From positions 1-64,000 of the forward strand of contig NZ_JASHIC010000009.1 in the NCBI RefSeq assembly GCF_030056705.1: a DNA stretch of 64,000 nucleotides, written 5' to 3'. The first letter of the stretch is position 1; each line of letters begins with the position of its first letter. Made by a program: the position numbers and the translations under genes. Origin of the DNA: Flectobacillus longus (lineage in GTDB: Bacteria > Bacteroidota > Bacteroidia > Cytophagales > Spirosomataceae). The notes beneath the pieces were generated by a model, which ran no database searches, was not told where the DNA came from, and saw nothing but the letters and a program-made list of their open reading frames with translations. Of the stretch, positions 45,105 to 57,519 are shown in pieces.

Positions 45105-48100
45105 TTATTTTTTTATCGAAAAGTAAAATGTGCTTCCTTGATGCTCTAAGGATTCTACCCATACTTTTCCGCCTAACATTTCAATGATTTTTTTAACTAT
45201 AGCTAACCCGATACCTGTGCCTGGGTATTCTTCACGGGTATGTAGGCGTTGGAATATAACAAAAATGGTTTGAAAATATTCTTCTTCAATACCAATGCCA
45301 TTGTCCTTCACCGAGAAAATCCAATGAGTAAGCGTTTCGTTTACTCCTATTTCTATTACAGGATTTATATCTGGCCTACGGTATTTGAGCGCATTGCTAA
45401 TCAAATTCTGAAAGACTTGTTCTATGCGTAACTTACTCGAAAAAATAACAGGCATTGGCCCATATAAAATTTTGGCTTCATTATGTATAATCTCGTGATG
45501 GAGTACACTCAAAGTATGATTGAGAACTTCATTGACATCGACCAACTGCTTCTTTTCTTCGATTCGACCAACCCTAGAAAAATCCAATAGATCTAAAATA
45601 ATCTGTCGCATACGCTTTGCGCCATCTATGGCATACCAGATATATTGCTTTCCACGCTCGTCGAGGATTGCCTCATATTTATATTCAATTTGAGAAAGGA
45701 AATTGGTAATCATTCGAAGTGGCTCTTGCAAATCGTGCGAAGCCACATAGGCAAATTGTTCTAATTCGGTATTGGATACTTCTAACTGTTTGATGTATTC
45801 TTCTAGCTCAAGATTTAATTTTTTTAATTCTAGTTCTTGCAGTTTTTGAATCGTAATGTCACGTCCAATCCCCAAAACACCAATGATTTCATCTTTCTCA
45901 TTTTTGACAGGTACTTTGGTTGACTCTAGCCACAAATCTGGTTTTCCTGCTGTTTGGTGCAGTTGACCATAATTAAACAATGATTCGCCTGTTTGAAGAA
46001 TATGCAAATCATGGTCGTATCCGATTTTACCTAGTTCGTTACCAAACAATTCCAAATCTGTTTTCCCCAAAACATCTTGTTCACTCTTAGCACCCAAAAA
46101 CAAATAGTCTACTCTATTGCTAATCACTTTACGAGCTTTTGTATCTTTAAAATAAACAGTCTCAGGCAAATTATCTATCAAAGTGCGCAACAAATTTCTT
46201 TCTTCCTTAATGCGTTGATGTGCTATTTTTTGTTCAGTAATATCACGGGCATATACGCTCATAATGTCTTCGGTAGGGAAGCTTCGAATTTCTACCCATC
46301 TGTTAATAGGTGCGTAGAAAGATTCAAAGGTCACAGGTGTCATATTTTTGCGAGAATATTCCAGATTACTAAAAATCTCAGTTTCAATACTTTCAGCAAA
46401 TACCTCCCATATCACTTTTCCTACGATTTGCTCTTTCGAAATACCCGTGAGTTTGGTAGCCTGTGCATTCCAATAAGTCACAACCCATTCTTGGTTGAGC
46501 ATGATAAAGGTATCTCCTGTGGTTTCGAGAATTTCATTTTTCTGAATAATCACCTCCTGAAGAGCTAATTCATTGATTTTTGAATGATTTATATCTTGAA
46601 TACTTCCATAAAGACGCTCGCATTTACCGTTGATAAAGTTGGTTTCGCCAATAATTCTAGCCCAACGCTCGGTGCCATTTGGTAATATTATAATAAATTC
46701 TCCATCCCATGGCTGTCCAGTTTGTATGGCTCTGTCAATATAGAAAAAGGCGCGTTCTCGATGTTCTCCTTCTTGATAAACTTCAACGAGTTTGTTGAGT
46801 GTGGTGAGTTTAAAGTCATCTTGTGAATAGCCAAACACATCATGAATCGTATCTGATACAAATATATTTTGAGATTGTAAATTAATCTCCCAACTTACTA
46901 TTTTCGACATCAAACTAGTCTTTCGTAATAATTGTTGAAGCTTTCGTTCCTCGGTAATATCACGACCAATCGCTAGTAAATGTTTTCCATCCATGCGCAT
47001 GGTCGAGCGCCAAGCAATATTCAAAATATCTCCTGATTTGGTCAGGTAGCGATTTTCAAAAGAATACACTTTCGAGAAATCCTTTTCTGATTTGAAAGCC
47101 TTGAGCGTGGGCGTTTGGTCTTCCTGATAGATAAATTCATGGAATTTTTTGCTCAATAGCTCTTGCTCTGTATAACCTAACAATTCGCAAAATGCAGGAT
47201 TAACTCTCTTGAAAAACCCATCCAAGCCCAATACACAAATCATATCTGGGGCAAAGTCAAATATTTGTTTTAATTCTTCTTCTACCTGCTTTCGCTCTAT
47301 TTCATTAATCAGTAGCTCTCCTAATTTTTTGAACCAATCTAACTCTACTTCTGAAACTAGGTTTTTTGGCATTCCTAGGATTAGCACTCCCCAAAGTCCT
47401 TTGGGGGTTTGCATCACAATGCCTATGACTTTTTTATCAGGTAGCTCAAAGGTTTCCCAAATTTCTTCCTTTGAAGTAAATGCTTTCATCGCAAAATCTG
47501 CACCCGCTTTGGCATCGGGGAATATATAGTTCTGTTGACTCCCAAAACGTATCATATCATGAGTAAAACTATTGAGCCATATCTCAACATTTTTCACGCC
47601 TAATTCATGGGTAATCAAAAGACTGAGTTCAGAAAGAATAAAGTTTAGCGTTTGAGGTTGCCTGAATAACGTTCGAACCTTCTCCTTAAAAGATTTTCTT
47701 AGTTCTTCATTTTTATAAATGGTAATATCACGCCCAAGCGATAACCATTGGAGTAGCCTTCCTGATTTGTCATAAATAGGTGATACTGAAATATTTAGCC
47801 AAAATTTTTCCCCAGATTTTTTATAATGTAAAAGTGAAAGCTGTACAGGCTGACAGTTCCTTAATGAAGTACGCAAACGATTGATTTCTTCCAAATCTGT
47901 CTCTAATCCGATAAACACCATAGGGGTATTTCCCAAAACTTCGCTCAAAGTATATCCTGAAAGGTCACAAAACGCCTTATTAACAAATAGAATTTTAGGG
48001 TCGGGTCCACCTTCCTTGAAGGTTTCCATGATAAGAATAGTATCAGTGGTATGCGCTACCACCGTCTCAAAAAGCTCAGGAAGATAAATACTGCTTTTAT

Positions 48101-48437
48101 CGGCAATAGTAATGATATGCAATATGTATTCAGCATGGTTTTCTTCGAAATAACTATTTTGAATTTCGACCTCTGTATTATTTAAGCTGATATATACCGT
48201 ATTTGTAGCTTTAGTAGATGCTACCGTTTTTAGTGAACTCAATGATTCATCAAAATACACTTCGTTCTGAGCAAAAAGAAGGTGTAAATTCTCAAAAGAC
48301 TGCTGATAAATTTGCTTCTCGGTTAATCCTCCTGTGTAGTTCAAATAAGCTATGTTGAGCTCAGTAACCACAAAGTTATTTTGCTCAACTTTGAAAAGCA
48401 GATAGGGTTTTGAAATATGCTTTACAATATCCAACAT
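45105..48437 (-). CDS. Multi-PAS sensor histidine kinase, cytoplasmic
   Basis: 1110 residues, no membrane segment. At least five PAS/PAC units can be seen, each ending in a variant of GRDIT (for example LSLGRDITIYKNEE, AIGRDITEERK, YARDITEQK, GIGRDITIQK), and a GAF-like region at about 250-390. A HisKA domain follows (AYVASHDLQEPLRMI, His 901), then HATPase_c (ISNALKYR, DNGIGIEEE, GTGIGLAIV) and the typical end GGKVWVESLEHQGSTFYFS. It heads an operon with two response regulators. PAS units may sense redox state, oxygen or small molecules; no cofactor can be assigned. Confidence 0.94.
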   Translation of the reverse strand: MLDIVKHISKPYLLFKVEQNNFVVTELNIAYLNYTGGLTEKQIYQQSFENLHLLFAQNEVYFDESLSSLKTVASTKATNTVYISLNNTEVEIQNSYFEENHAEYILHIITIADKSSIYLPELFETVVAHTTDTILIMETFKEGGPDPKILFVNKAFCDLSGYTLSEVLGNTPMVFIGLETDLEEINRLRTSLRNCQPVQLSLLHYKKSGEKFWLNISVSPIYDKSGRLLQWLSLGRDITIYKNEELRKSFKEKVRTLFRQPQTLNFILSELSLLITHELGVKNVEIWLNSFTHDMIRFGSQQNYIFPDAKAGADFAMKAFTSKEEIWETFELPDKKVIGIVMQTPKGLWGVLILGMPKNLVSEVELDWFKKLGELLINEIERKQVEEELKQIFDFAPDMICVLGLDGFFKRVNPAFCELLGYTEQELLSKKFHEFIYQEDQTPTLKAFKSEKDFSKVYSFENRYLTKSGDILNIAWRSTMRMDGKHLLAIGRDITEERKLQQLLRKTSLMSKIVSWEINLQSQNIFVSDTIHDVFGYSQDDFKLTTLNKLVEVYQEGEHRERAFFYIDRAIQTGQPWDGEFIIILPNGTERWARIIGETNFINGKCERLYGSIQDINHSKINELALQEVIIQKNEILETTGDTFIMLNQEWVVTYWNAQATKLTGISKEQIVGKVIWEVFAESIETEIFSNLEYSRKNMTPVTFESFYAPINRWVEIRSFPTEDIMSVYARDITEQKIAHQRIKEERNLLRTLIDNLPETVYFKDTKARKVISNRVDYLFLGAKSEQDVLGKTDLELFGNELGKIGYDHDLHILQTGESLFNYGQLHQTAGKPDLWLESTKVPVKNEKDEIIGVLGIGRDITIQKLQELELKKLNLELEEYIKQLEVSNTELEQFAYVASHDLQEPLRMITNFLSQIEYKYEAILDERGKQYIWYAIDGAKRMRQIILDLLDFSRVGRIEEKKQLVDVNEVLNHTLSVLHHEIIHNEAKILYGPMPVIFSSKLRIEQVFQNLISNALKYRRPDINPVIEIGVNETLTHWIFSVKDNGIGIEEEYFQTIFVIFQRLHTREEYPGTGIGLAIVKKIIEMLGGKVWVESLEHQGSTFYFSIKK

Positions 48438-52208
<3,771 letters not shown>

Positions 52209-52215
52209 GGTAATT

Positions 52216-52343
52216 GTTGTAGGCATTAGGCAAAAGGTCTTTTTAATTTCATAAAAACACCTTTATTTCTATAGGCATTCGGCAGAAGCATATCTTTGAT
52301 TATTAAAGAATATTTCAAAACTAATTGCCTAATGCCTGACAAC
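52216..52343. repeat. GGCATTAGGC-type inverted repeat between convergent genes
   Basis: GTTGTAGGCATTAGGCAA (52216-52233) pairs with TTGCCTAATGCCTGACAAC (52325-52343) with one bulged base. A central GGCATTCGGC (52274-52283) repeats the motif. It fills the space between the GH2 and Fic stops and can act as a bidirectional terminator. Confidence 0.65.
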
Positions 52344-53642
52344 TTAAATCCTGTAGCGACCAAGCATTTGTTTAAAACTTTCGGCACGAACAAAATGCTG
52401 TTTCTTTTTATTGACTTGTATGACCTCCAAAAAGCCCAAATCGACTAAAGCTTTTAAATCTGTACGAGCAGTAAAATCAGAAACACTGAATCTACTTTCA
52501 ATCTCTTTGATTGTCATAATTCGGTCGGCATCATCATAAACCAATTTTAGAATTTGTGCCATACGGTCGTTTACCGAAGGTATTTTCATAAACTTAGCTG
52601 CTTGGAAAACCTCTTTTTGTTTTCTGTTTATATATTCTTTCAAAGCAGCATAGGCTTTTTCCATTGTTTTGAAATGATAGGTGATAAAATAGCTCAAATC
52701 ATTTTCGTCTATTTCAGTATATAAATAGGCTTTTTCATACTGCGCTTTTGAATCTTTAATAATTCTAGAAATAGAGAGGTATTCTGTTAGCCAATAACCC
52801 TTTTTAAGCATATACCAATAAAACAAAGCACGAGCCGTTCGACCATTGCCATCGCTAAAAGGGTGTATCCAACCCACCATAAAATGAATAATACAACCTT
52901 TAATAATTGGATGAATAAAATCTTCACCATCGTTATTAAAAAAATCGCACAAAGCTTGTATTAGTACTTCTAATTCGGCGTGAGGCGGGGGCGTATGCAC
53001 AACTTCACTGGCAAAATGATTTACCACATGAATTTCGTCATTTTCACGAAATTGCCCCTCTTCTAGTCTATCTTCGAGCGTTTTATTTGCCACAAGCTGA
53101 TGAATAGCAAGCATTTTGGCTGGCGTAAGTTCCTCATTTTTTGCCTGAACAATATGTTTCATTGTAATGAAATTGTTCATAATCATTTGCTCTGATTTAT
53201 TCTGAGGGCGCCTTTCTTGTTGAATCATCTCTTTAGCACGCTTGCGCGTTGTACTTGCACCTTCCATTTGGCTACTCGATATAGCTTCCTCCATGATTGA
53301 ACTAATCACAAATTTGGTTTTGTCGGTCTCTGCAATACCGATATTACTCCCCAAATTGCCTCCCAAATGCATATCAAATTGATGTAGCGTTCTTTGCATG
53401 TAATCTGTAATCACATACTTAAAACGATACTTTCCAAATTGGACTGTCGTACTTCTGAGGTTTCTATGCAATTTTACCGCTACCCATAATGCCTGAGGAC
53501 TATGATATCTGTCACGATATTTAATTTTATCCCAATACAGATAATCGTCTTGAATTTTTCGTAAAGTTCCATCCTGCCAATATGCTTCCATCAAAGCAAT
53601 GGTTTCAGGATTGGTTCGATATGTAGGAGGCGATTCAATCAT
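52344..53642 (-). CDS. Fic-domain protein (probable AMP-transferase) with winged helix
   Basis: 432 residues. The Fic core motif HPFSDGNGRTAR (260-271) is intact, with catalytic His 260. An N-terminal inhibitory motif of the (S/T)xxxE(G/N) type is present as SSQMEG (123-128), so the protein is a self-inhibited class II Fic enzyme. The C-terminus contains a winged-helix DNA-binding region (MTIKEIESRFSVSDFTARTD), as in the common bacterial Fic proteins with an HTH. Fic enzymes transfer AMP to Ser, Thr or Tyr of target proteins; the target here is unknown and could be self-regulatory. It is cytoplasmic and apparently monocistronic. Confidence 0.92.
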   Translation of the reverse strand: MIESPPTYRTNPETIALMEAYWQDGTLRKIQDDYLYWDKIKYRDRYHSPQALWVAVKLHRNLRSTTVQFGKYRFKYVITDYMQRTLHQFDMHLGGNLGSNIGIAETDKTKFVISSIMEEAISSSQMEGASTTRKRAKEMIQQERRPQNKSEQMIMNNFITMKHIVQAKNEELTPAKMLAIHQLVANKTLEDRLEEGQFRENDEIHVVNHFASEVVHTPPPHAELEVLIQALCDFFNNDGEDFIHPIIKGCIIHFMVGWIHPFSDGNGRTARALFYWYMLKKGYWLTEYLSISRIIKDSKAQYEKAYLYTEIDENDLSYFITYHFKTMEKAYAALKEYINRKQKEVFQAAKFMKIPSVNDRMAQILKLVYDDADRIMTIKEIESRFSVSDFTARTDLKALVDLGFLEVIQVNKKKQHFVRAESFKQMLGRYRI

Positions 53643-53710
53643 TTTTCATTAATAGAAAAAATACTATTGTAGCATTCTTATGCAGCTTCTCTTTTTTTCT
53701 ATAAACAAAA

Positions 53711-53757
53711 ATACTAAAAATTGCGAGATTATCAGATAATCTCGCAATTTTTAGTAT
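53711..53757 (-). terminator. Perfect 22-bp stem-loop
   Basis: 53711-53732 and 53736-53757 are exact reverse complements with a 3-base loop and AT-rich bases at the foot that supply a T-run on either strand. It lies 21 bases after the stop of the four-helix membrane protein gene and before the Fic gene. Confidence 0.8.
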
Positions 53758-53778
53758 CAAATAATACTGATGCTAGTT

Positions 53779-54273
53779 TTACCTTAACAATCCTATCTCA
53801 TACCACGAAAAAACTCGAAAATTTGGTCGGCTCGTCAGCGGTGAAAATGACCAAGGTATCGAGCTCATAATTAGTAAAAGTGCGATGCCAAACCAAAAGA
53901 ACATAACACTATATTTTTTGTAATCGTCTTCTTGCTTTTTGACTTTCGACGAACCTATCGTTAGTATAATTACAGCCGAAATCATGACTGTAATGTGTTC
54001 CATTCCAAAAAAGCGAATCTGTCGCTCATGCACTGCCTTTCCAAAATCATTCCAGAAATAACTAACAATCGGGCTTATAGCATACAAAACTATGCCGATT
54101 GTTAGTTGAATATGTGCTGAGATTACAGTTAATAGCCGAAGTTGATCATCTTTTCTTGAAAAAACCAGTTTGTCTTTTTTTCCAATATACGTACGAAAAA
54201 CACTAGTTATTAAAGTTACTAGCACAACCCACCTCCAAAACGAATGAAAAACCAAAAGAAAGGAATAAAGCAT
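53779..54273 (-). CDS. Four-helix membrane protein, possibly cytochrome b-like
   Basis: 164 residues with four hydrophobic segments (about 8-28, 46-66, 92-110 and 120-142). Conserved-looking stretches are LVFHSFWRWVVLVT, ISAHIQLTIGIVLY, RFFGMEHITVMIS and SIPWSFSPLTSRPNF. A histidine lies in each of the first three helices, which would fit heme binding; proteins of this type are sometimes labelled cytochrome b, but I cannot confirm it. Inner membrane. It is divergent from the iron-uptake cluster starting at 54433. Confidence 0.7.
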   Translation of the reverse strand: MLYSFLLVFHSFWRWVVLVTLITSVFRTYIGKKDKLVFSRKDDQLRLLTVISAHIQLTIGIVLYAISPIVSYFWNDFGKAVHERQIRFFGMEHITVMISAVIILTIGSSKVKKQEDDYKKYSVMFFWFGIALLLIMSSIPWSFSPLTSRPNFRVFSWYEIGLLR

Positions 54274-54377
54274 AATGTGAGCATTTATAAATATTAATAA
54301 AGTACAAAATTCGAAGAAAAATATTGAACATAACTAATAAGAATCAGGGTTTCTTCCCAGATATATCAGTATATCTA

Positions 54378-54409
54378 TTTGCTAGATTAAAAAAGCTGGA
54401 TTATCTTTG
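54378..54409 (+). promoter_or_regulatory. Promoter of the iron-uptake cluster
   Basis: TTTG (54378-54381), 20 bases, then TATCTTTG (54402-54409), a near-perfect Bacteroidota promoter. Transcription would start near 54416, about 17 bases before the TTG start of the first gene. Confidence 0.7.
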
Positions 54410-54432
54410 TCCAGAAAATTTAGACCAAAATT

Positions 54433-54831
54433 TTGAAGAAACAATACAACATAGCGGCTTTGCTTCTTGCTATTCTCCTGTTTATCAGGATGATGGCAGT
54501 ACCATTGGTGTATGTTGATTACAATCTTCGTAAAGACTACATTATCAAAAATCTTTGTGAGAATCGTTTTAGACCCGACTTGCACTGTGATGGTAAATGT
54601 TATTTGGCTAAACGTGTGGCAGCTGCTGACCAAAAAGAGACTTCAGAAAAAGGAATGGCTTTTGCCAGAATTCTCCTTGAAATTCCATGTATTGTACCTA
54701 CAATTAATCATAATTTAGTACTCACAAATGACATTATTGAGATAAAAAAGAAACACCCTTTTCCTATCTACAGCAATAATTACACTTCTATCTATTTCAA
54801 TTTTCTTCTCAAACCACCGACCGTGGCTTAA
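54433..54831 (+). CDS. Small membrane protein with LCENx9CDGKC motif and C-terminal PP
   Basis: 132 residues from a TTG codon placed just after a good promoter. One N-terminal hydrophobic segment (AALLLAILLFIRMMAVPLVY) is followed by DYNLRKDYIIKNLCENRFRP and CDGKCYLAKR; three cysteines could bind a metal. The tail SNNYTSIYFNFLLKPPTVA resembles the end of the other small proteins here (compare KNNYTSSIFNPPEIA in the product of 7868). Proteins of this type commonly precede TonB receptors in Bacteroidota as far as I recall; function is unknown. It heads the receptor and PepSY cluster. Confidence 0.8.
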   Translation: MKKQYNIAALLLAILLFIRMMAVPLVYVDYNLRKDYIIKNLCENRFRPDLHCDGKCYLAKRVAAADQKETSEKGMAFARILLEIPCIVPTINHNLVLTNDIIEIKKKHPFPIYSNNYTSIYFNFLLKPPTVA

Positions 54832-54965
54832 TTCCTCATTTTCTTGGATTTTCGGTAGTACTGCATGGCAATTGTCTATGTTGTGATTAACCTCTTGGGT
54901 TAGTTCAAAATATATGTTTTTGTTTTCAAAAAACATATCAGTCGGCTATTGATCTTTCCAAATAA

Positions 54966-54996
54966 GAATCAGGTAAGATAAAATCCTACCTGATTC
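54966..54996 (+). other. Intercistronic hairpin
   Basis: GAATCAGGTA (54966-54975) pairs perfectly with TACCTGATTC (54987-54996). It lies between the small Cys-motif gene and the TonB receptor gene and could be an attenuator or processing site. Confidence 0.5.
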
Positions 54997-55022
54997 AACT
55001 TTCCATTTTCATACTAAGACAT

Positions 55023-55061
55023 CTCGTTGCATTTGCTGAAAAACCAGCAAATAGGTACGAG
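55023..55061 (+). other. Two-part stem-loop in the receptor leader
   Basis: CTCGT/ACGAG outer stem and ATTTGCTG/CAGCAAAT inner stem with a small internal loop, 45 bases before the receptor ATG. With the preceding hairpin it makes this leader unusually structured; a regulatory role is possible but unproven. Confidence 0.45.
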
Positions 55062-55106
55062 TATGCCTTTAGTACTTTTTTCCAATTTTAAAGTTAAAAC
55101 ATTATT

Positions 55107-57455
55107 ATGTATTTTTTACGTATCCTGTCGGTTATGCTATTCAGCACAATCGCATTCATCACTAATGCCCAAATCACAGGGAAAGTTTTTGACAGCGTTA
55201 CTCATGAACCTTTAATCGGTGCTAATATTGAAGCAAATGGTGCTGGCACAGTTACTAATCAACAAGGTCAGTTTAGCTTAAAAAGTAGTCCAGCTAGTGT
55301 AACTGTATCTTTTGTTGGTTATAAAAAAACAACGATTTCCACAGCTAATCAAAAGACTATATCAGTTTCGCTAGAACAAGAAATCCATGATTTACAACAA
55401 GTTATAGTTACTGCAAACCGTGAGGCAAGTTTACGAACCGAAGCCCCTATTGCCATTAGCAAATTAACACCAAAGCAAATAGAGGAAGCAAAACCTACGG
55501 CGATTTATGAAGTGGTGAACAAAACTCCTGGGGTTTTAATGGTAAACTTAGGCAACGAACAACACTCTATGTCGATACGCCAACCTATGACCACCAACGC
55601 CTATTATTTGTATATGGAGGATGGTGTTCCGATTCGTCCAATGGGTGTCTTTAATCATAACTCATTATTGGAAATGAACCAATTTACGGTAAGTTCTATC
55701 GAGGTCGTAAAAGGTCCAGTATCTTCTATCTATGGCCCAGAGGCTGTTGGTGGAGCTGTAAATTTTATTTCTCAAAAACCTACAGCAGTACCAACTGCAC
55801 GTGCTGGCGTTCAGTTTGACCAATGGGGATTCCGACGCGTACAATACGGTGCTGGTGCAACAATTGGCAAGTTGGGTGTGTACATAGGAGGATTGGTATC
55901 AGACCAAACTAACTCTTGGATGACGAGCTCTGATTATACCAAAAATGCACAATACGCTCGTTTAGAGTACCAAATCAATCCTACTTCACGCTTGATTTAT
56001 ACCCTTTCGTATGCCAAATATAACTCACAAACCAGTGGCAGTGTCGACAGTGTAGCATTCTATAATCGGCAATATGTTAGTACGACAGATTTTACTTATC
56101 GTAAAGCGTACTCACTACGCACTAGATTGACTTTTGAAAAAGATTGGGCAAAAGGTTCTCAAACGTACATAACCGTTTTTGGGAGAGATAATGAACACGG
56201 TCAAAATCCAAGCTATGGTATTCGCTGGACTTCAGGAGCTACTACCGCAAGAGGCGAAATCAACTCTAGCAATTTTAGAAGTTTAGGCTTGATTACGCAA
56301 CATACTCAGAAATTTGATTTTCTTAATTCAAAACTAATCGCAGGCGCAAGTATCGACTATTCACCTAATGATTACTGGTCATATCAAATCGACTTGGCGG
56401 CCAAATTGAGAACCGATGGAAAATCAGTTGAAAAATATACAATTACTAAAGAACGTCCAGATATCAAAATTGCTGATTATAACGCAAAAATCTATAATAC
56501 AGCAGCTTATCTACAATACGATTTTGAGCCAATTCAAAAATTGCATGTATCGGCAGGTTTGCGTTATGACAATATGTCTTTTGACTATGTGAACAATTTG
56601 GATGTTGATAAAACTACTGGATTGGGTATCGGAGGTGGCAAAACCTATACCAATGTGACGCCTAAATTAGGATTGACCTACGATCTTGGCAACAGCAAAG
56701 GTGTCTATTTCAACTACTCGCAAGGCTTTGCTCCTTCTGGCTTGACTGCTATTTTCCGCAAAAGACCAACTCCTGCTGCAAACGGCGATTTGTTTTACTA
56801 CAACCTTATTCCTGCAACATTCACCAACACTGAAGTCGGAGGTTGGGCTTCGTTGTTCAAAAACAAAGTATATATCGACGCATCGATTTACCAAATGGAT
56901 GGTCGTAACGAATTGTTGAGTATTCGTCAACCTGATAATTCAACTGACTATCAGGCAGCAGGCAAAACTGAGCATAAAGGCATAGAATTGGGTATCACCT
57001 ACCGCCCTAGCAAAGAATTGTCGATTAGAGGTGGTGGGACTTACTCGGTGCACCGCTTTATCGAATTTACGTTGAGCCAAAAAGCTACAGATGTCATCAA
57101 AGATGTAAACGGAATGGATATGCCTTCGGCACCCCGTTGGATGTGGAATACCGAGGTTAGCTACTATCCTACATGGCTTAAGGGCTTAAGAACAGCTTTA
57201 GAATGGCAACATGTTGGACAATGGTATCAAAACCAAATCAATACCGTGACTTACGGTGGATATGATTTAGTCAACTTCCGTGTTGGTTACCGTTGGAAAG
57301 GCTTTGAGGTATTCACCAACATCATGAATGCCACTGATGCACTTTATGCCACCAATGCTACAAGAGGTAATGCTTCTACCGACCGTACCACCTTCACTCC
57401 TGCTGCGCCACGCACTTTTGTGATGGGAATTCAATACAGTTTTATCGGAAAATAA
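55107..57455 (+). CDS. TonB-dependent receptor, probably for an iron complex
   Basis: 782 residues. Signal peptide (MYFLRILSVMLFSTIAFITN), CarboxypepD_reg domain (ITGKVFDSVTHEPLIGANIE), TonB-box-like LQQVIVTANREAS, plug with IYEVVNKTPGVLMVNLG and SIEVVKGPVSSIYGPEAVGG, and a 22-strand barrel that ends in MGIQYSFIGK. Its length and absence of SusD place it with siderophore or metal receptors. The next two genes encode PepSY membrane proteins of the ferric-reductase type, which supports iron-siderophore import followed by reductive release. A 12-bp hairpin follows the stop. Confidence 0.92.
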   Translation: MYFLRILSVMLFSTIAFITNAQITGKVFDSVTHEPLIGANIEANGAGTVTNQQGQFSLKSSPASVTVSFVGYKKTTISTANQKTISVSLEQEIHDLQQVIVTANREASLRTEAPIAISKLTPKQIEEAKPTAIYEVVNKTPGVLMVNLGNEQHSMSIRQPMTTNAYYLYMEDGVPIRPMGVFNHNSLLEMNQFTVSSIEVVKGPVSSIYGPEAVGGAVNFISQKPTAVPTARAGVQFDQWGFRRVQYGAGATIGKLGVYIGGLVSDQTNSWMTSSDYTKNAQYARLEYQINPTSRLIYTLSYAKYNSQTSGSVDSVAFYNRQYVSTTDFTYRKAYSLRTRLTFEKDWAKGSQTYITVFGRDNEHGQNPSYGIRWTSGATTARGEINSSNFRSLGLITQHTQKFDFLNSKLIAGASIDYSPNDYWSYQIDLAAKLRTDGKSVEKYTITKERPDIKIADYNAKIYNTAAYLQYDFEPIQKLHVSAGLRYDNMSFDYVNNLDVDKTTGLGIGGGKTYTNVTPKLGLTYDLGNSKGVYFNYSQGFAPSGLTAIFRKRPTPAANGDLFYYNLIPATFTNTEVGGWASLFKNKVYIDASIYQMDGRNELLSIRQPDNSTDYQAAGKTEHKGIELGITYRPSKELSIRGGGTYSVHRFIEFTLSQKATDVIKDVNGMDMPSAPRWMWNTEVSYYPTWLKGLRTALEWQHVGQWYQNQINTVTYGGYDLVNFRVGYRWKGFEVFTNIMNATDALYATNATRGNASTDRTTFTPAAPRTFVMGIQYSFIGK

Positions 57456-57464
57456 TTCATAAAG

Positions 57465-57503
57465 TGTTTGGTTACAGCAGATAAACTTGTAACCAAACAT
57501 TTT
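57465..57503 (+). terminator. Hairpin after the TonB receptor gene
   Basis: A perfect 12-bp stem (57465-57476 with 57488-57499) with an 11-base loop followed by TTTTC. It may partly terminate transcription or stabilise the receptor mRNA upstream of the PepSY genes. Confidence 0.6.
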
Positions 57504-57519
57504 CTCAATCTAAGAAAAA

